Below are positions 37,201-52,200 of a stretch of DNA of 64,000 nt, in pieces; within the stretch, counting starts at the first letter, position 1; the number at the start of each line of letters is the position of its first letter. The notes under the pieces were generated by a model. The model made no database searches. It was not told the DNA's origin and was given only the letters and a program-made list of their open reading frames with translations. The translations under genes were made by a program, and so were the position numbers. Origin of the DNA: Portulaca oleracea (Eukaryota > Streptophyta > Magnoliopsida > Caryophyllales > Portulacaceae); NCBI GenBank assembly GCA_029582165.1, contig CM055883.1, positions 22,050,501 to 22,114,500 on the forward strand. Reading direction: 5' to 3'.

Positions 37201-40200
37201 AAATGGCTTGAGGGAGGATGGATGAAAATGATGCCTCCCTTCCCCCTATTTATAGAAATAGTTTCTTGGGGAAGGGCAAATGGGCAAGGCCGTCATTTTG
37301 TATAAAAAATCGCGTTTTGTGCTACCACGGATTGTTTGGTGTCGGTTAGAAACCATTTCAGGCTGAAAATAGTCCACCACTGACCATGACACATCTGCCG
37401 TGGACCGTGGCGCAACTCCACGAACTGTGGCAGATTTGGCATGGTCTGTTTTAGGTGGAACAGTCTTCCGTAGACCATTCGAATGCGGTTTTTGCTCCAA
37501 AATAATACCATATTATCTTGGACATACATTCATTGTCCCAAGGAACTGGCTTATGTGACCATGTAGGACCAATTAATACGATTGTGATTGAACCATTGAA
37601 ACACTTATTATCGAGGTCTCTAGCAAAACATATAGTAATTGAATTAACCTGGCTTAAGGACTCGAATAACTTGAACATTGTTGGGGCACTCCCAACAAGA
37701 ACTTGGTGTTGATAATGTGTTATAATTTGAATTATAATTGCAACAATTGAGAGAAGAGGGATTGAGAGGGGAGAAATAATAAGAAGAGAGAATAGAGGAA
37801 GAAGGGGTGTATCTTTGTTGCATATAAGAGGGGTTATATATAGAACAAGAGTGCTTGACCAGTTGACCTCCAACGCATACTAATTCTAGAATAATATAAA
37901 GGATATTTGGATTGTAATATACCCACCTTTTGGGGTATTGAATCATAATATACCCACCTTTATTATTGGATACTAATATACGTCCTTTGTACCTAGGTGA
38001 TTTTAATGTACTTACCATGACTTTAATGGTGGTGAACCGGTCTCAAGGATGACTTAAATGAGCTTGTATTGGTTCCTTATAGGTCTCGGGAAGTTTCCAT
38101 CGCCCACCACATTATCCTTGAGACTAGTTTACCACCACTTAAGTCATGGTAAGTACATTAAATTCACTTAGGTATAAAAGTCAGTATATTAGTATCCAGT
38201 AATAAAGGTGGGCATATTACGATCCAATACCCCGAAAGATGGGTATATTACAATGTCGTGAGTTACTAATACTAATAACTGAATACATCCAATAATAAAG
38301 TCAGTATATATATGCATGCCTGTTTGTAAAATTTGATAAATACCAAACTTTGGGGGTGATGGAAAGTAATACTCCCAACTCACGACATTGTTATCGATTA
38401 GTTGTATTTTGAACATCCTTATTGCTGATAATCTATACTAGAAAAACTAGTTCTCAATGCATCATTTTTGAAACTAGAGCTCAATGGTAACAATGTCGTT
38501 AGTTGGAATTATTACTTGCTAGTACCCCCAAAGTTTAGGGTTATCAAATTCGGAAAACCCTATAAATTATGCATTTCAAATTTAATATTCGTTTAAATAG
38601 AAAGCAATATATAATTAGCTTACATGTCAGATAGCTAGTATGTCCCAATTATTTTGAAATTTACTTATCCGTGTGTTCGTGTCGTGTTCCGCACTTCAGA
38701 ATCCAAAAGATGATTGAACCCTATGCCCTTCATGTTCTGGTTGTGCTATTATATGATTTTTGGTGGCTTGCTCAAGTTCACCCTTTTGGATGTAAGCAGC
38801 TTTTTGTGGTTGATACCATTATTTATTGTGGCAATGTTTGTGAGCTGATGGTGAATTTGCTTTGTGTTTTCATTTGGTTTGAGGCTGTTTAGTTTTGAGG
38901 ATTAAATTGGCTAAATATGGTATCATGCCAGTGGTTCAAGTGGACAACTTGTAGTTCTTCTGGGTACCTTAGGTTGCAGCGTCAGTCTTTTCCTGCTGCT
39001 TATTGTCTCCCCTTATGTGCAGGCTTCATAAAGCAAAATATTTGGGGTTTGATTATTGAAAGGTTTGAGAAAACTATCTCTGCTTGGAAAGCGAATTACC
39101 TTTCGGTTGGGGGGGGGGGGGGAACTATTGTAATTAGTGTTTTCTCTAGCATCCCTCTTAAATTATCATGAAAAGGATCTGAAATCAAGCTTGCTGAAGT
39201 GGAATGCCTCTTAAATTATCATGTCCACAGTGAACTCGGGAAACGTTCTATGCCTTTAATCTCAATTGGCTCCTTAAAATTCAGCAAACTAGGTGAATGA
39301 GATACTTGCTCCACGAACCAGCCTGTTGGTATTGTGCTTCACCTGGTTGCATCTCTAGCATTTCTACATCCTAGGAAACCTGAAAATGTGTCTAAGACTT
39401 GACAGACTTGTATTCACAGTTTCGTTCACAATGTAATGGTGCTATTACTATATATAGGTAATCCTGGCACAACTAGCAAAACAGGAATGACCCTCACGTA
39501 GCTGACTGACCATAAAATGCCAAAATTACTTTACTTGAATTTATCTTTCATACAGCGTTATTCGTTTTCGGAAGACAAATTTGCTGGACTAAAAACAATT
39601 GTGTCAACCTTAAATGTTACTCATCCTGAGTTGACCCAACCGAAACTTGACCAGAATGACCCAATGGCTAGGTGGACTAACATTGGCGTAGTTTAGTGGT
39701 TGGGGAACCCCCCCTTGCAAAAATGTTTTGGATCAATTCTCACTTGAGACACGAAAGAATTTCCTTTCCCTTTTTCCAGTTCCCTCTTCCACGCCGACCA
39801 TCACTTAGGGTATTATGATGATATATGGGCTTTAGGTGGGCAATTGCTTACCATTTCATAAGAAAATTGCCAAGGTGCTATTGCCTTTGTTATTATACTT
39901 AATTGGAGTTTTCTTTCCGTGCAGAAATTACTGGATGGTTACAAAAAGGGTTCTGGAATTTTTTGTAATTGCTGCAGCACAGTGGTCTGCTTCTATTCTT
40001 TGTTCTTATTTCAGTGGATGTTGAATCGGTTTTTTTTTTAATTTTTTTTTATGAGTCTGAACTAAGATTGCTTAGTGCAGGTCAGTGCTTCACAGTTTGA
40101 GGCTCATGCTGGTTGCGCTACCCGGAAGAAACCGTAAGTTATTTATTTTTCTATTTTTAATTTTCTTTCTGGAGTTGTGTCATGCTTTTGTGCAGTGTGT

Positions 40201-43200
40201 GACGCTATTCATGATATGGCAGGTATTGTTACATATACACTTCTAATGGAGTTTCACTACGGGAGCTATCAGTAAATCTAATCAAAGGTCGCAGACATTC
40301 AGCAAAGTATAACGACGACTTGTGCAGTATTTGTGCTGATGGTGGAAATCTTTTACTTTGTGATGGGTGTCCGAGATCCTTCCACATGCGTAAGCTGCAT
40401 TTATTTTTGTACTTGTTGTAGAAGAGTACATGCTATATCTTTTCCTTTCTTGCCCTTTCCTCTAGTCTGCATGCTATTGCCGAACTTTCCTTCCCCTTGT
40501 GTCGTCCGCAACAACCAAGGGCAAGACCTTATTGGAGGCTGTGGTGATGGTGGCAGTGACAGTTGCTATGGGAGCAGATCTCCCTTATTGCTGGTAACAT
40601 TGAAATCACTTTGAAGATTGAGTTGGAGTAAACCATAGACCGTTGGTTGGATCAAATTCACTTGGTTCAGTTTGTCCATACCTTTCTTCCATTTGGTTAC
40701 GATCTAGAATGAATAATGAACAACCCTATTATAACGTCTAGGTGGTGTCGTAAGATAGTTATTGGATTCGCTCAAACTCTTGGTGTGACTTGGGGCAATT
40801 TTGCATAGGTTAGAATGTGGTTCTTTGGTGCAATAATTTGCTAACTTTGGGAAATCCAACAAACCCATATTCAATCACGATGACAAATGGTTTCTTTTGA
40901 CAAACCCATATGCAATCAGCCAGTCGCGACCATAAACGTGTTACTTCGGTGACTGTGTGGAAGTATGGGAAATTTTTAAAGATTTATGATTGAGAATGAA
41001 AAGCAAACCTCTAAATGTTTGTGGCCTAATTAGGTATTCATAATAAGATGAATACCAAGTTACCAACTAAAAATGACATCTACAATTTACATAATAGATT
41101 TTTAATAAGAATTAATTGTACTTAATATGAACACCTAATGCCTATCCCAAATCAAATTTAGGCGGGATTGTTCAACTTTTTAGGCTCATGGTTGAAATGA
41201 TTTTTGTTAAATTGAGCTTATTATGAGCCAATATCAATTTTTGGACAACATCAACTGACTCTAAAGTCTAAACAGTAAACATAATTAAAATTTTAGTCTT
41301 ATATTTTGGCATTTTATTAGGTGGTTTGGGAGCACATTCCCCGCATCAATGATATACATAGTTTATCAGTCTACTAGGCGTGTGTGTGTGTGACACGCCG
41401 ACACATGATATTCATGGATCTAGGTCTTTAATATAACACCAATTGGTTGATCATTTGGGCACTTAGCTTTGGTTACAAGCGCAACTGATAATTGATTGTG
41501 CTTATATATAGGTAGGGTCATAGATTTCCAAATTTTGAGTCAAATATCATGAAGCACATGAGGCGCCCTTACACCTAAGCGTATTGTTGTGCCCTCTTTA
41601 ATGGGCTTTTGGAATTGTCTTGTCTCACCCCCTAGGGCCCAGGGTGCGTGCCTCTCACCTGGGCGCCCAAGGCTTGCACTTTTTTTTCAAAGCACGGAGG
41701 CTTAGCTATTAGGCAACATTTTTTTTATATTGATCTTGATTTGATAGTGACTTATGCCGTGTATAGATGGAGTTATGTGATTGCATTGTCATTTTCAGAG
41801 CATTCTTGGAATGTTATTATACATCCTCAATAAGCATCCTTTCCTTTTTGTAATGAACATTAGTGATTATATTTGTGAATATAGGCGGGAGATTTATGAA
41901 CATTAAATTGGTTTATATAGATACCAAAACTCGCCAGAGGAGAGAGGATGAGTGAGGGCATGTTTGATGAACCATAACTTTCTTTACACTCCCCCTTTGT
42001 AACCGAAGTTCGTAATGAAATCACCATCACCATTTATTTGACTTACCACCTTGATAACACAAAATCTAACAAAATTTAACAATTTTATTAGAGTGTGATG
42101 CATCTCGAGCTTACTAGATTGTTGGATGTGGAGATGAGTTTCAGGGTTAGTGGTATCCATGTAATCATATGTTCTCCCAAATAGGTTAATTCTTTTCTAT
42201 TGTAAAGTAAATGCAACTACCAAACATGAAATTGCCAAGTTTGTATTTGCAAGTTGCCTGTATGGATGTATTTTGTTGCATTCACTCATTCTTTTGGTCG
42301 CTACCTATCATGTTTGAGCCTGGATAAGGAAGCCTTACCTTTTGCAGGAGTAATAGCATCTAGTATGTATGATTCGACCACTTTACTTGTTTTTGTAAGT
42401 TGTTCCCCTCCTGTCTGCTGCGTGAAAGGTGGGGAACAACTTGTTGGATTACTCTAGTGCAGCTGAGCCAGTGATTCGGTAATAAGTTGATTCATAGTCT
42501 ATTTGTTATCCATTCAATTGGCATTAAAACTTGTTTCTATATGCAGAATGTGCTTCTTTACCAAGCATACCCCGTGGTAAATGGTACTGTAAATATTGTC
42601 AGAGCATGTTTGAGAGAGAAAAATTTGTGGCACATAATGTTAATGCTGTAGCTGCTGGAAGGGTTTCTGGAGTTGATCCCATAGAGCAGATAACTGAACG
42701 CTCCATCCGAATTGTTGACAATCTAGCATCTGATGTTAGCTCGTGCATCTTGTGCAGGTAATGCTATCATTCCGGCTGTAATTATGTCATGTATGTGTGC
42801 TTTTTGCTGTGTTTTGACTATGTTATGACCTGGCTTAGGTGGCTAAGTAGCCATAGCAGAGTTGTTTTTTTTAAAACTTTTTTTTTCGGGGGTAGGGGCC
42901 GCTCAAAAAATCTTGTATTGGATGGGATTTTGCAACCAACTTTTCTCTTGAATGATGGCCTGCTGACAACCTATCCAAGCAATGTGCCTTGCCACTTGCT
43001 TTCAGGCAACATTTTCCTTTCTTGTCAACCGAAAACTGTCATCTCGATGGAAGTTGAAAAGACTTTCTTATGTGAAGTGGTGGAAGTATTCAAAGGAAAC
43101 TGGGTGATGTTTCCAGAGAGAGAGGGCTTTCTTTCTTTTTTTTTTTTTTTGTTGGGGGGCAGGGGGAGGTTTGGGTGGCATCCTTACCTTCTCTCCTCCG

Positions 43201-46200
43201 CCAGAAAAAATAAGAATTATCTTTGTATATATTCCTAGTACGAATGTGATTCACTTTTCCTGGGTAGAGATGTCTTGATAAAATTTTTGTGTTGCATAAG
43301 GGTTTTGTTTAGTGTGATTCATCATGGGAACATAACCTTCGTTTACGGCATGTATAAATGTATTAGTAAGCTTATTTGATTTTCGCTGCAATTCTAAAAT
43401 CAGGCAGATCAGTTGTGATTTCTCTCTTGGAATCTGATTGTCATACCCCCCCTCCGTGTAAATTATTGCACCTGATTTTATTTATGTCATTTTGCTAGCA
43501 GAGGCTATGACTTTTGCAAGTCAGGATTTGGACCTCGCACAATTATTTTATGTGATCAGGTATATCATTCGTTTTGTGCTTATCCAGCATGTTGTGTCTT
43601 TTCATTCAGACTGGACATTGGGAATGATTTTTCTTTCTTTGATTACTACTTTTGTCAATGATCTTGCCTTAATGGTTTTCATCTTTGTGCAGTGTGAGAA
43701 GGAATATCATGTTGGTTGCTTAAAGGACCATAACATGGAAGAACTTTCTGTATGTTTTTTTTTTTTTTTTCTGAAAATAAAGTCTTGTTTTGTCTATATA
43801 CCTTTCTGCATTAGCTCTTTGGACGCAACATTGACTGTTGTGTGAGGCGGCGGTGTGTTCATTTTACAGGAATTGCCAAAGGGAAAATGGTTTTGTAGCA
43901 TGGACTGTGGAAGAATTGACTCTGCCTTGCAAACTCTTCTAAATCGAGGAGCTGAAGAACTTCCTGAATCACTTGTGAATATTATTCGGAAGAAGGATGT
44001 GCAAAATGATTCTGTTAGTGCAACCAATCTTGATATAAGCTGGAGACTTCTCAGTGGCAAAATCGCTTCTCCTGAAACAAGACCTTTGCTGTCTCAAGCT
44101 GTGGCTATCTTCCATGTAGGTTTTGGTGTCTGTCTTGACTAATCGATTATCATAAATTGTTTATAAATGTTCCAACCTTAATCATGTCAACAAGTGTCCG
44201 TTTGGGTGAATTGTATGCTATCTTGTATTTTATTTTATGATAGGGCATCCTTAGATTAAGAACGCCTGATACACAAATGGGCACAAAGGGGGTCTTGAGC
44301 CTAAGCACGTGCTTTTTGATGCACAAACGCAAACTTTTTGCCCGAGAAGGAAACTTGATAATGAAAAGGCTTCACAATCGTTCCCGTACAGTATTTTGGA
44401 CAAATAAGCTATATTATGACTTCAAACAAGGGATTACACATTAAAAGTTCAAAAAATGCCATATATAGCGATAAAATAAAATTATTCGATAACATAACAT
44501 CATAATGAGATAAAAGGAAAGCATAGTGATAAAAGGAAAGCATACAAAACATAGTGAAGTTCTAAGTCAACTTTGCTTGCTTCGCATCATCATTATCTAT
44601 GACTACATGCTTTGCATCATTATTACCACCAGTGCACTCTCCATCCTCTTATAATTCATCTTTCCCCTTCCTCTTGCTGTTTTTATCTTGATATTCAGCT
44701 TGCTCTTCATCCTCATCTATGAATTGAAATCGATCCCTTGCTTGAGAAGATATAGGGGTAGGGGTGTGAGTTGGAGCTTCCTCTTTGTCCCTTGCTGAAG
44801 TATTGCTGGTATTAGTGCTTGTTGATCCTCTATTCCTAATGCTATAATGAGGCTCATATGCTCTTGTAGGTTATGCAACCCATGCTAATGTGATAGAGAA
44901 CGAGAAAACAACAAAATATTCAATATACGAACTCACTAACCCTATGCATAATCAAATAAGAATTAGCATCCCCGTGCATAATCAGTAAGAATTCATAATA
45001 TTCAATATTTGATAATCAATGTAGTGTTTTTCTTGATGGCCAACAAGTCCCTTATATAAACAACCTTCCTAATACTAAACATAATAGAAATAGGAGACCA
45101 GCAGAACATGCCTACTCAAACAAGGATACTTTAATATCTTAATTATAATAGGAAACTATAAAGAAGTTATCATATGTTATTCCTAAATTGAATAACATGT
45201 ATTTAAATCATTCTCCTCGGCTTGAAAAAAAAAACTGCCTCTGGAGAGTTAGTATAGAGGCAACTAAAAGAATTAAGGAGTGGAATGATGCAAATCACCC
45301 TATTACTGAAAAACAACCTTGAGTTTCGCAGATGTCTAGTATGATGAAAATCCATGAATGGAGCATGAGATTATTCACTTCATTGCATAAACAAAAATAG
45401 TACACCACTTTGAGCTTCTCTAGGAAAAGTAGCAATTCAATGATGGGATGGAGCCTTTTTTCAACTGAACATTCTTGAGGGGAGAAATCAATATGCTTAG
45501 TTGTTGGTCTTGATGCCTCCCCATGTTTAATTGGAACACTAAATATAAAACGACCATATGTATGCAAGGTCTTGTAGTTATGTGTTGCTTTTGGTGCCAC
45601 CTTATCTTCAAGATTGACTTCAACATTATTGATGGCAACAATAGAAGGCACCTATGTTACTTGGACTCGGATACGCGTGTCCATATCGGACACGGATATG
45701 GGTGTCGGACTCGGCTATTTTAAAGAAATTTTATACATTTTCATTGTAATTTTATACAAGGCAATGAATCTTTGTGGCAAGCTTTTCCAAGTTGGTGCAC
45801 AAGATCCATATAAACTCTGCTGTATAGTTATGGAAAAGGAATAATACTCTGTACTTAACCAAGAAAAATAATAAGCTTAGGAGAGGAAGTAAGCTTAATT
45901 ACCATAGGGTAGTGTCTTTGTCTGCGTTATTGCCATAGGCATTCTAAGGAGAGCTTGTGCAGTTTTGTATAGATTCAAATTGAGAAGAAACTTGCCTCGA
46001 ATCTCTGTATTTGTTACAATCTTTTGAATAAAATCAAACATTCCCTTCTTCACCTAACCACTTTCTTCTATGGATGGATTTGAATAATACATATATGAAT
46101 TCAAATAATTCCGGCTACATGTAAGGGTGGGTGAAGTTGGCATTCCCAACTCGTATCAATGTACTTGTATGCTGTCTCATATTTCTCTTCCTTTCTACAA

Positions 46201-49200
46201 AACTTTTGATAAAAGCCTCCTTGGTTATATCTATACCCTCATAAATATATAACTCATGGTTTGACTTTTGTTTATTATTTTTAATTTTAATCTCCATCAT
46301 CTATTGGGAGAACCTTCACAAGAGGGTTTGTCAATTCTATATAATATACAATATTTTCCTGGTCGCATGGTCGCATCATTTGAGCATTTACTCTTGTTCT
46401 TTTTATGAGGAGTTCTCCAAATTGTTCTTCTGTTTGTGGATGGAGGAATGAGTGACAAATAATTTACCAAATATAGTCACAACAGGCCTATGCAAATTCT
46501 TTGCCTAGTGAATCAAGTTCACAATAACGAAGCTATGAATGTAAGCATTGGTGCATGCACTCTTATTTATAGCAAACTTAACTTTTGGAATATTCTTTCA
46601 AAATTGTATCAATGCAATGTGCAACACATTTGTTTAAACAACTTTCTTGAGGAAAGGAACTCTCAACTCATACATGTAAGGGGGGTTTCAATTGCGACCC
46701 AAATTGACCGACATATTGGCAGGAAATAGCAGAGCTTTCATGAACGGGTCTTTTCCGTTCAAAAATAGGTGCGGGGAGTCCTCGACGGGACCATTCTTGT
46801 GCCTCTTAAGGCTCCCCGGTTGGATTGGCATAAATAAGGGATCGAAGTTACACTTGACATCCTTTTGGACTCCAAAAGTTTAAGATTCAACCACAAGGGT
46901 ATTTTGGGTATTTCCTCACCTAAGCGGGTCGACCCGAGGTCAACTCGAAGGTGCTTTGAATCCGTTTGGTCTTCAAGGTCGAAACGGTCAATCACTCGAA
47001 GCATGGGTCGGATCGGGAGTTCGTCATGAAAGCAAGGAAGCAAGAAAGAAGAAAGAAAGGCTAAGACACGGTTGTGCACTTGGCTTGTGTGCCTTTTGGG
47101 TGTTGGCTCAAGGCGCCCGATCGTGCAACCAAGCGGCACGATCATTCAAGTTCGTCCCAAGAGGATGGCACGATCGGGCCATCTAGGTTGCACGATCGGG
47201 CCATCTAAGTTGCACGATCGTGAGACCTCAACAATTTTTGGCGGAAACTAACGGTGGAACCAGCGCACGTTCGTGGGGGACTAACGCACGTTGGTGCGGA
47301 TGCCAAACAACGGCTAACGTTTCCTAGTGTTGGAGCGCACGATCGTGTCATAGACAACACGCAACAACAACCCTCTTCTCCCCTTATTTTTTGTGTTGTT
47401 TTCCCTTTTTGCACCGACTCCCATTTTGATGTAAACCCCCACATTGGGGGTATTAATTGTAAAGCTTTGGGCCCTTTTGTAATTGTGCATCCCAAGCTTT
47501 CTTCCACCTCAATGCGTCCGTAAATACATGGCATTTAGAAGGAAGAAGGGAATTCAATGTTTATGAAATTAAAATTGAAAAGCTTTGGCTTTCTCCCTCT
47601 AATCTTGTTTACTTTATCCATTTACTTAATGGTGGTATTGTAAGTCTTCCCTTAATGGAGTTTGTGGTGGCCTAGCCTTAAGCAGATTTTTGGTGGGTTG
47701 CAGTCCTTGGGTCGTGGATTCTCCTTTATCCCAAGTCCATATCGGGTTCCAAGGTATTTTCCCAGTTCGAAATTGTCATCCTCCATGTTCTCCAACTCAA
47801 GCAATACCGTACCCCTCCACGATTTGCTCCATCTGGTGGTATTAGAGCTCAATGTTAGGGCTTGTTGGAGTTCCTGTTGCTTCAGTTGTGAAAAGTAGGG
47901 TTTCATACTCATTTGTGTTTGTTGTGGGATTTGGGTACCCCCATCTCCTGTGTTCGTCAATTTGGTTTTGGTGGTGTTGTTGTGGTGGTTGTTGTCTCTC
48001 TTTTGCAAAAAGACAAAGAACCCTAAGCCTAAACACAAGCTAGCTACAATAAAATCCTCAAACTCCACAAAATTGCCCAAACATATACCATCCCATATCC
48101 CTCCCCTTGAAATGGATGATTTTAATGATCCAAATCAAATAGGAACAAGCAAACAAACCGGGTTTCGATTAGGTGAGTCCTTCGAAAGGGACAAAATCCG
48201 GGGATTAGTGTTTCAAATCGGTTCGATGGAGGTATCGCTTGAGGCCATCACAACACAATTGGCCGAAATCCATGGCCATCTACTAAGTAGACCTCGTTTA
48301 AGAAAGGGAGACACACCGCCAAGCCCTCCTCAATCCTCTTCCAATGGGTCGAGTAGTGATGAAAAAGGGTCTACTTGAACTGGATCTTGAAGGCGTGGCG
48401 AGGGACCTCTGTAGGATGAATTTTTCGATGTCAAGGTTGAACTTCCAGAATTCAATGGCTCCCTCAACCCCGATGACTATTTGGAGTAGGTCCAGTTGGT
48501 GGAACAAATTTTCGAGGCTAAGGGCTATAGCGACGAGAATGCCTTCAAGGTGGCTATTCTTAAACTCACCAAAATCACATCGCTTTGGTTTGAAAGCGTC
48601 AAGGCTTAACGGGCTCGAGACGGAAGTAGGAGAATCGCTTCATGGGCCAAGCTCAAGAAGTTGATGAGCAAGCGATTCCTCCCCGCCACCTACAATTAAG
48701 GCGTTTTGAGGAAGCTCTTTGGCCTTGAACAAGGCAGGAGGAGTGTGAGTGAGTACATCTAAGAGTTCGAGCAGCTCCTAATTAAGAGTGGTTTACTAGA
48801 GCTGCAAGAATAAACCGTCATGAGGTTCTTGAATGACCTTGCCCCTTCCATCACCAAGAAGGTTGAAATCCAACCTTTCCACTTATTGGATGACTTGTGC
48901 AACCTCGCCCTCAAGGTCGAGAGAAGGAGGAATGAACGAGCTTCCACCAAGGCCTATAGTCGTAGCCCTCTTCCTCCTCCTGAGCCATCACCCCTAGGGG
49001 TAGGCAAAAAATCCGTAATCCGTGATCCGATCCAAAAATCCGATTATCCGATCCGAAAAAACGGATAATTAGCGGATAATTTTTTAAGTTGGCGGATCGG
49101 TTAACCGATCCAAATTTTTTCCTCGGATCATTGATCGGATACGGATCGGGGGTTGAAAAATCCGGATAATCTATCGGTTATCCGAAAATCTGAGAATAAT

Positions 49201-52200
49201 TAATTTTCAATTTTGAATCTTTCAAATGTTATTTTTTGTTGTAAATTATTAGTCATTAGCGTAGAAATGTAACACAATACATAAAGTTTACAATTTTGAA
49301 CCCATTAAGGTAAGAAGGACAACGATTATTATTGTACGAGTGCTTTATAATCCGTGGATATACGGTTATCCGATCCGAAATTCGGTTAACCAAAACTTTC
49401 GGATCGGATACGGATCGCAAATTTTATTATCCGACAATTCGGTTAACCGAAAGTCCGGTTAACTGAAACTTTCGGATCGTATACGGATCATGATTTTAAC
49501 TATCCGAACATACGGTTAACCGATCCAGATTTATATTCGGATCAGTTATCCGATCCGCGCCCACCCCTAATCACCCCCAATCACTCCTAGTCTGGTTGCA
49601 CCACAAGCTATTCCCCTACTTAGGGTTGACAAGGGCAAGGACATCGCCCTCCCTCCTCCAAAAAAACTCGCAAAGTGGCTTGAAGGCAAGAAGTGTTGCT
49701 GATACCTCGGCTATGGTCACTACCAAGAAGATTGCACAATAAGGAGCACCTTGACCTTAAAAGAGGTTGAGGAGATTGAAGAAGACCTCAAGTTGGCACT
49801 TGAGAAGGCCGCCCCCAAGGGCGAGGATTCGCGTGATGAGGAGATCGTGCTCGCGCTGGATGTGGGCGAAATGCTTGTCTTGAGGAAGTTTTTGCTCCCC
49901 CATGAAGCTCCGCTTCACAAGAAATTGGGAGATGCTCTTCCACTCCCAGTGCACCACTGGCCGCAAAGGGTGGAACCTCATCTTCGACGGTGACTGTTGC
50001 CCTACACCCTCAAATGGGTGGGTGGTTGCAACGACCTTGAGGTAACCCAACAAACCCTCGTCTCATTGTCTATTGGGTTTGATTATGTTGACACCGTGCT
50101 TTGTGATGTTGTTCATATGAGTGTTTGTCACATACTTTTAGGGAGGCCGTGACAATTTGATAGGCGCGTTGTTCATGATAGCCTAACCAACTCCTTCACC
50201 CTCGGGCCAAAAAGAATCTCTTCGAGCCTCTTAGCTCCCCAAGAAATTCAACCCGAGGTAAGAAGTGAGAAGAGAAACTTCCTTTCCAAGGAAACATAGA
50301 AAGAGAGTGCCCGTAACGAGGACAACCAACCCCTAGCTTTGTCCTTGCCTAGCGGGAAGCCTATTGTAAGTGAGTGTTCCAAAACGCCACAAAGTTACTT
50401 CCATTTCCCCCTCCTTTGCTTTCTCCCTACCCAATCAGCCTCCTCTCGACTTGCACTACAACGATAATGGCTACAAAATAATAGGTGAATGGTGTTGAGC
50501 AGGGTGATGGCTCGGTGAAATAGCCCATGGGGAACCCTCCAATTGACGATCTCTCATTTGAGAATTACGTGGAGGAGTTCAATGAGCTACCAAGGATGCA
50601 CCTACGCCCCCTCCAAGGCTCATCGCCTTTCGATGAAGCGTCGGGTTTCGGGACAATGACCCTAGGTGCACGGTCTTGGTGGGCGCTTTACTTCATACTC
50701 CTAGGAGTTGAGGGCATCACTTTTTCAAGAAGGGGAGTATGAAGTATATCAGGATGGGACCCGCCAAATCTAAATTATGAGCGACTCACCTTCTCGAGAC
50801 CCCGAGGGTGAATGGGTCTTTTCCTTTGAAACGGGTGCGGGAGCACTTCAAAAAGGATCCCGGACCTAGAGGTGGGTTCCACGACCCTCGACAAGACCAT
50901 TCTCGAGCCTCTGAGGCTCCCGGGGTTGCATTGGCACAAATAAGGGATCAAAGTTAGTAAGTCACACTTGACTTCCTTTTGGGCTCCAAACATTCTAGAT
51001 TCAACAACAAGGGCATTTTGAGTATTTCCTCACCAAAGTGGGTCGACCCGGGGTCAACTTGGAGGTGTTGTGGATCCTTTTGGTCACCAAGGGCGAAACG
51101 GTCAATTACTCAAAGCATGGGTCGGATCGGGAGTTCGCCATGGAAGCTAGGAACAAGAAAGAAGAAGAAAGGCTAGCACATGATTATGCAACACCTTGGC
51201 ACAATGGTGCGCTAGGCTTATGTGCCTTTTGGGAGTTGGCTATGGGCGCATGATCGTGCAAGTTCCTCCCTTGAGGATGGCATCTTGGTTGCACGATCGT
51301 GGAACTTGAGCAACTGTAGGCGCAAACGCACGATCGTGCGGGGCTAGCCAGTGCTAGTGTGGATTTCAAACAGCGGCTGGCATTTCCTGGTGTTGGAATT
51401 GGCGCATGATCGTGCAAGGCGCACGATTGTGCCCTTGACAACACACAACAACACAAACCACCTTCTCCCCAACCTTTTGGGGTGTTGGATTGTAATATAC
51501 CAACCTTTACTATTGGACAGTAATATCCCTGACCTTTATACCTAGGTGACATTATTATTCCAACAGCAACTAAGGGGATGGTGAACCGGTCTCCATGCAC
51601 GCTAACATGGTTCGCGAAGGGAAAAAAATTGTCCCAAACCAATAACTTCATTAACCCCTTAGTTTTTTCTTACTAACCCACATCACAAGACATTGGTTGG
51701 TTGTGTTTCACGTTAGTATGAACATCGGTTCACCATCCCGTTAGTCACTGTGTTAGGGTCGATTTTTTTTAACGTGTGGGTTGGTGAGCACAACGGAGCG
51801 GTTAACGGGGTTATTGGGTAATGGTCGATTATTTTTCCTCCGCCTGTCACGTCTAAATTGAGACAAATTTACTAGTCACCACCCCCTTAGTCACTGTTGG
51901 TATAATAATTTCACCTAAGTATAAAGGTTAGGGATATTGTTGTCCAATAGTAAAAGTCGGTATATTACAATCCAATACTCCCAAAGGTCAGTATATTGTC
52001 AGCCAATATCCCTTTTTGTTTTCCCTTTTTTGCCCCTTTTTTGTCCTTGAGGTGTTTTCCCTTTTTTTGTCCCCGCTCCCATTTTGATGTAAAACTCCAA
52101 TTTGAGGGTATTAGTTGTAAAGCTTTAGGCCCTTTTGTAATTGTGCATCCCAAGCCTTCTTTCATCTCAATGTCTTCATAAATACGTGGCATTTGGAAGG

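Noticed and set aside
44600..44880. hAT transposase C terminus on the minus strand
   Set aside because: Only a low-complexity acidic/basic stretch is visible; no dimerisation-domain motif, so not called as a gene.
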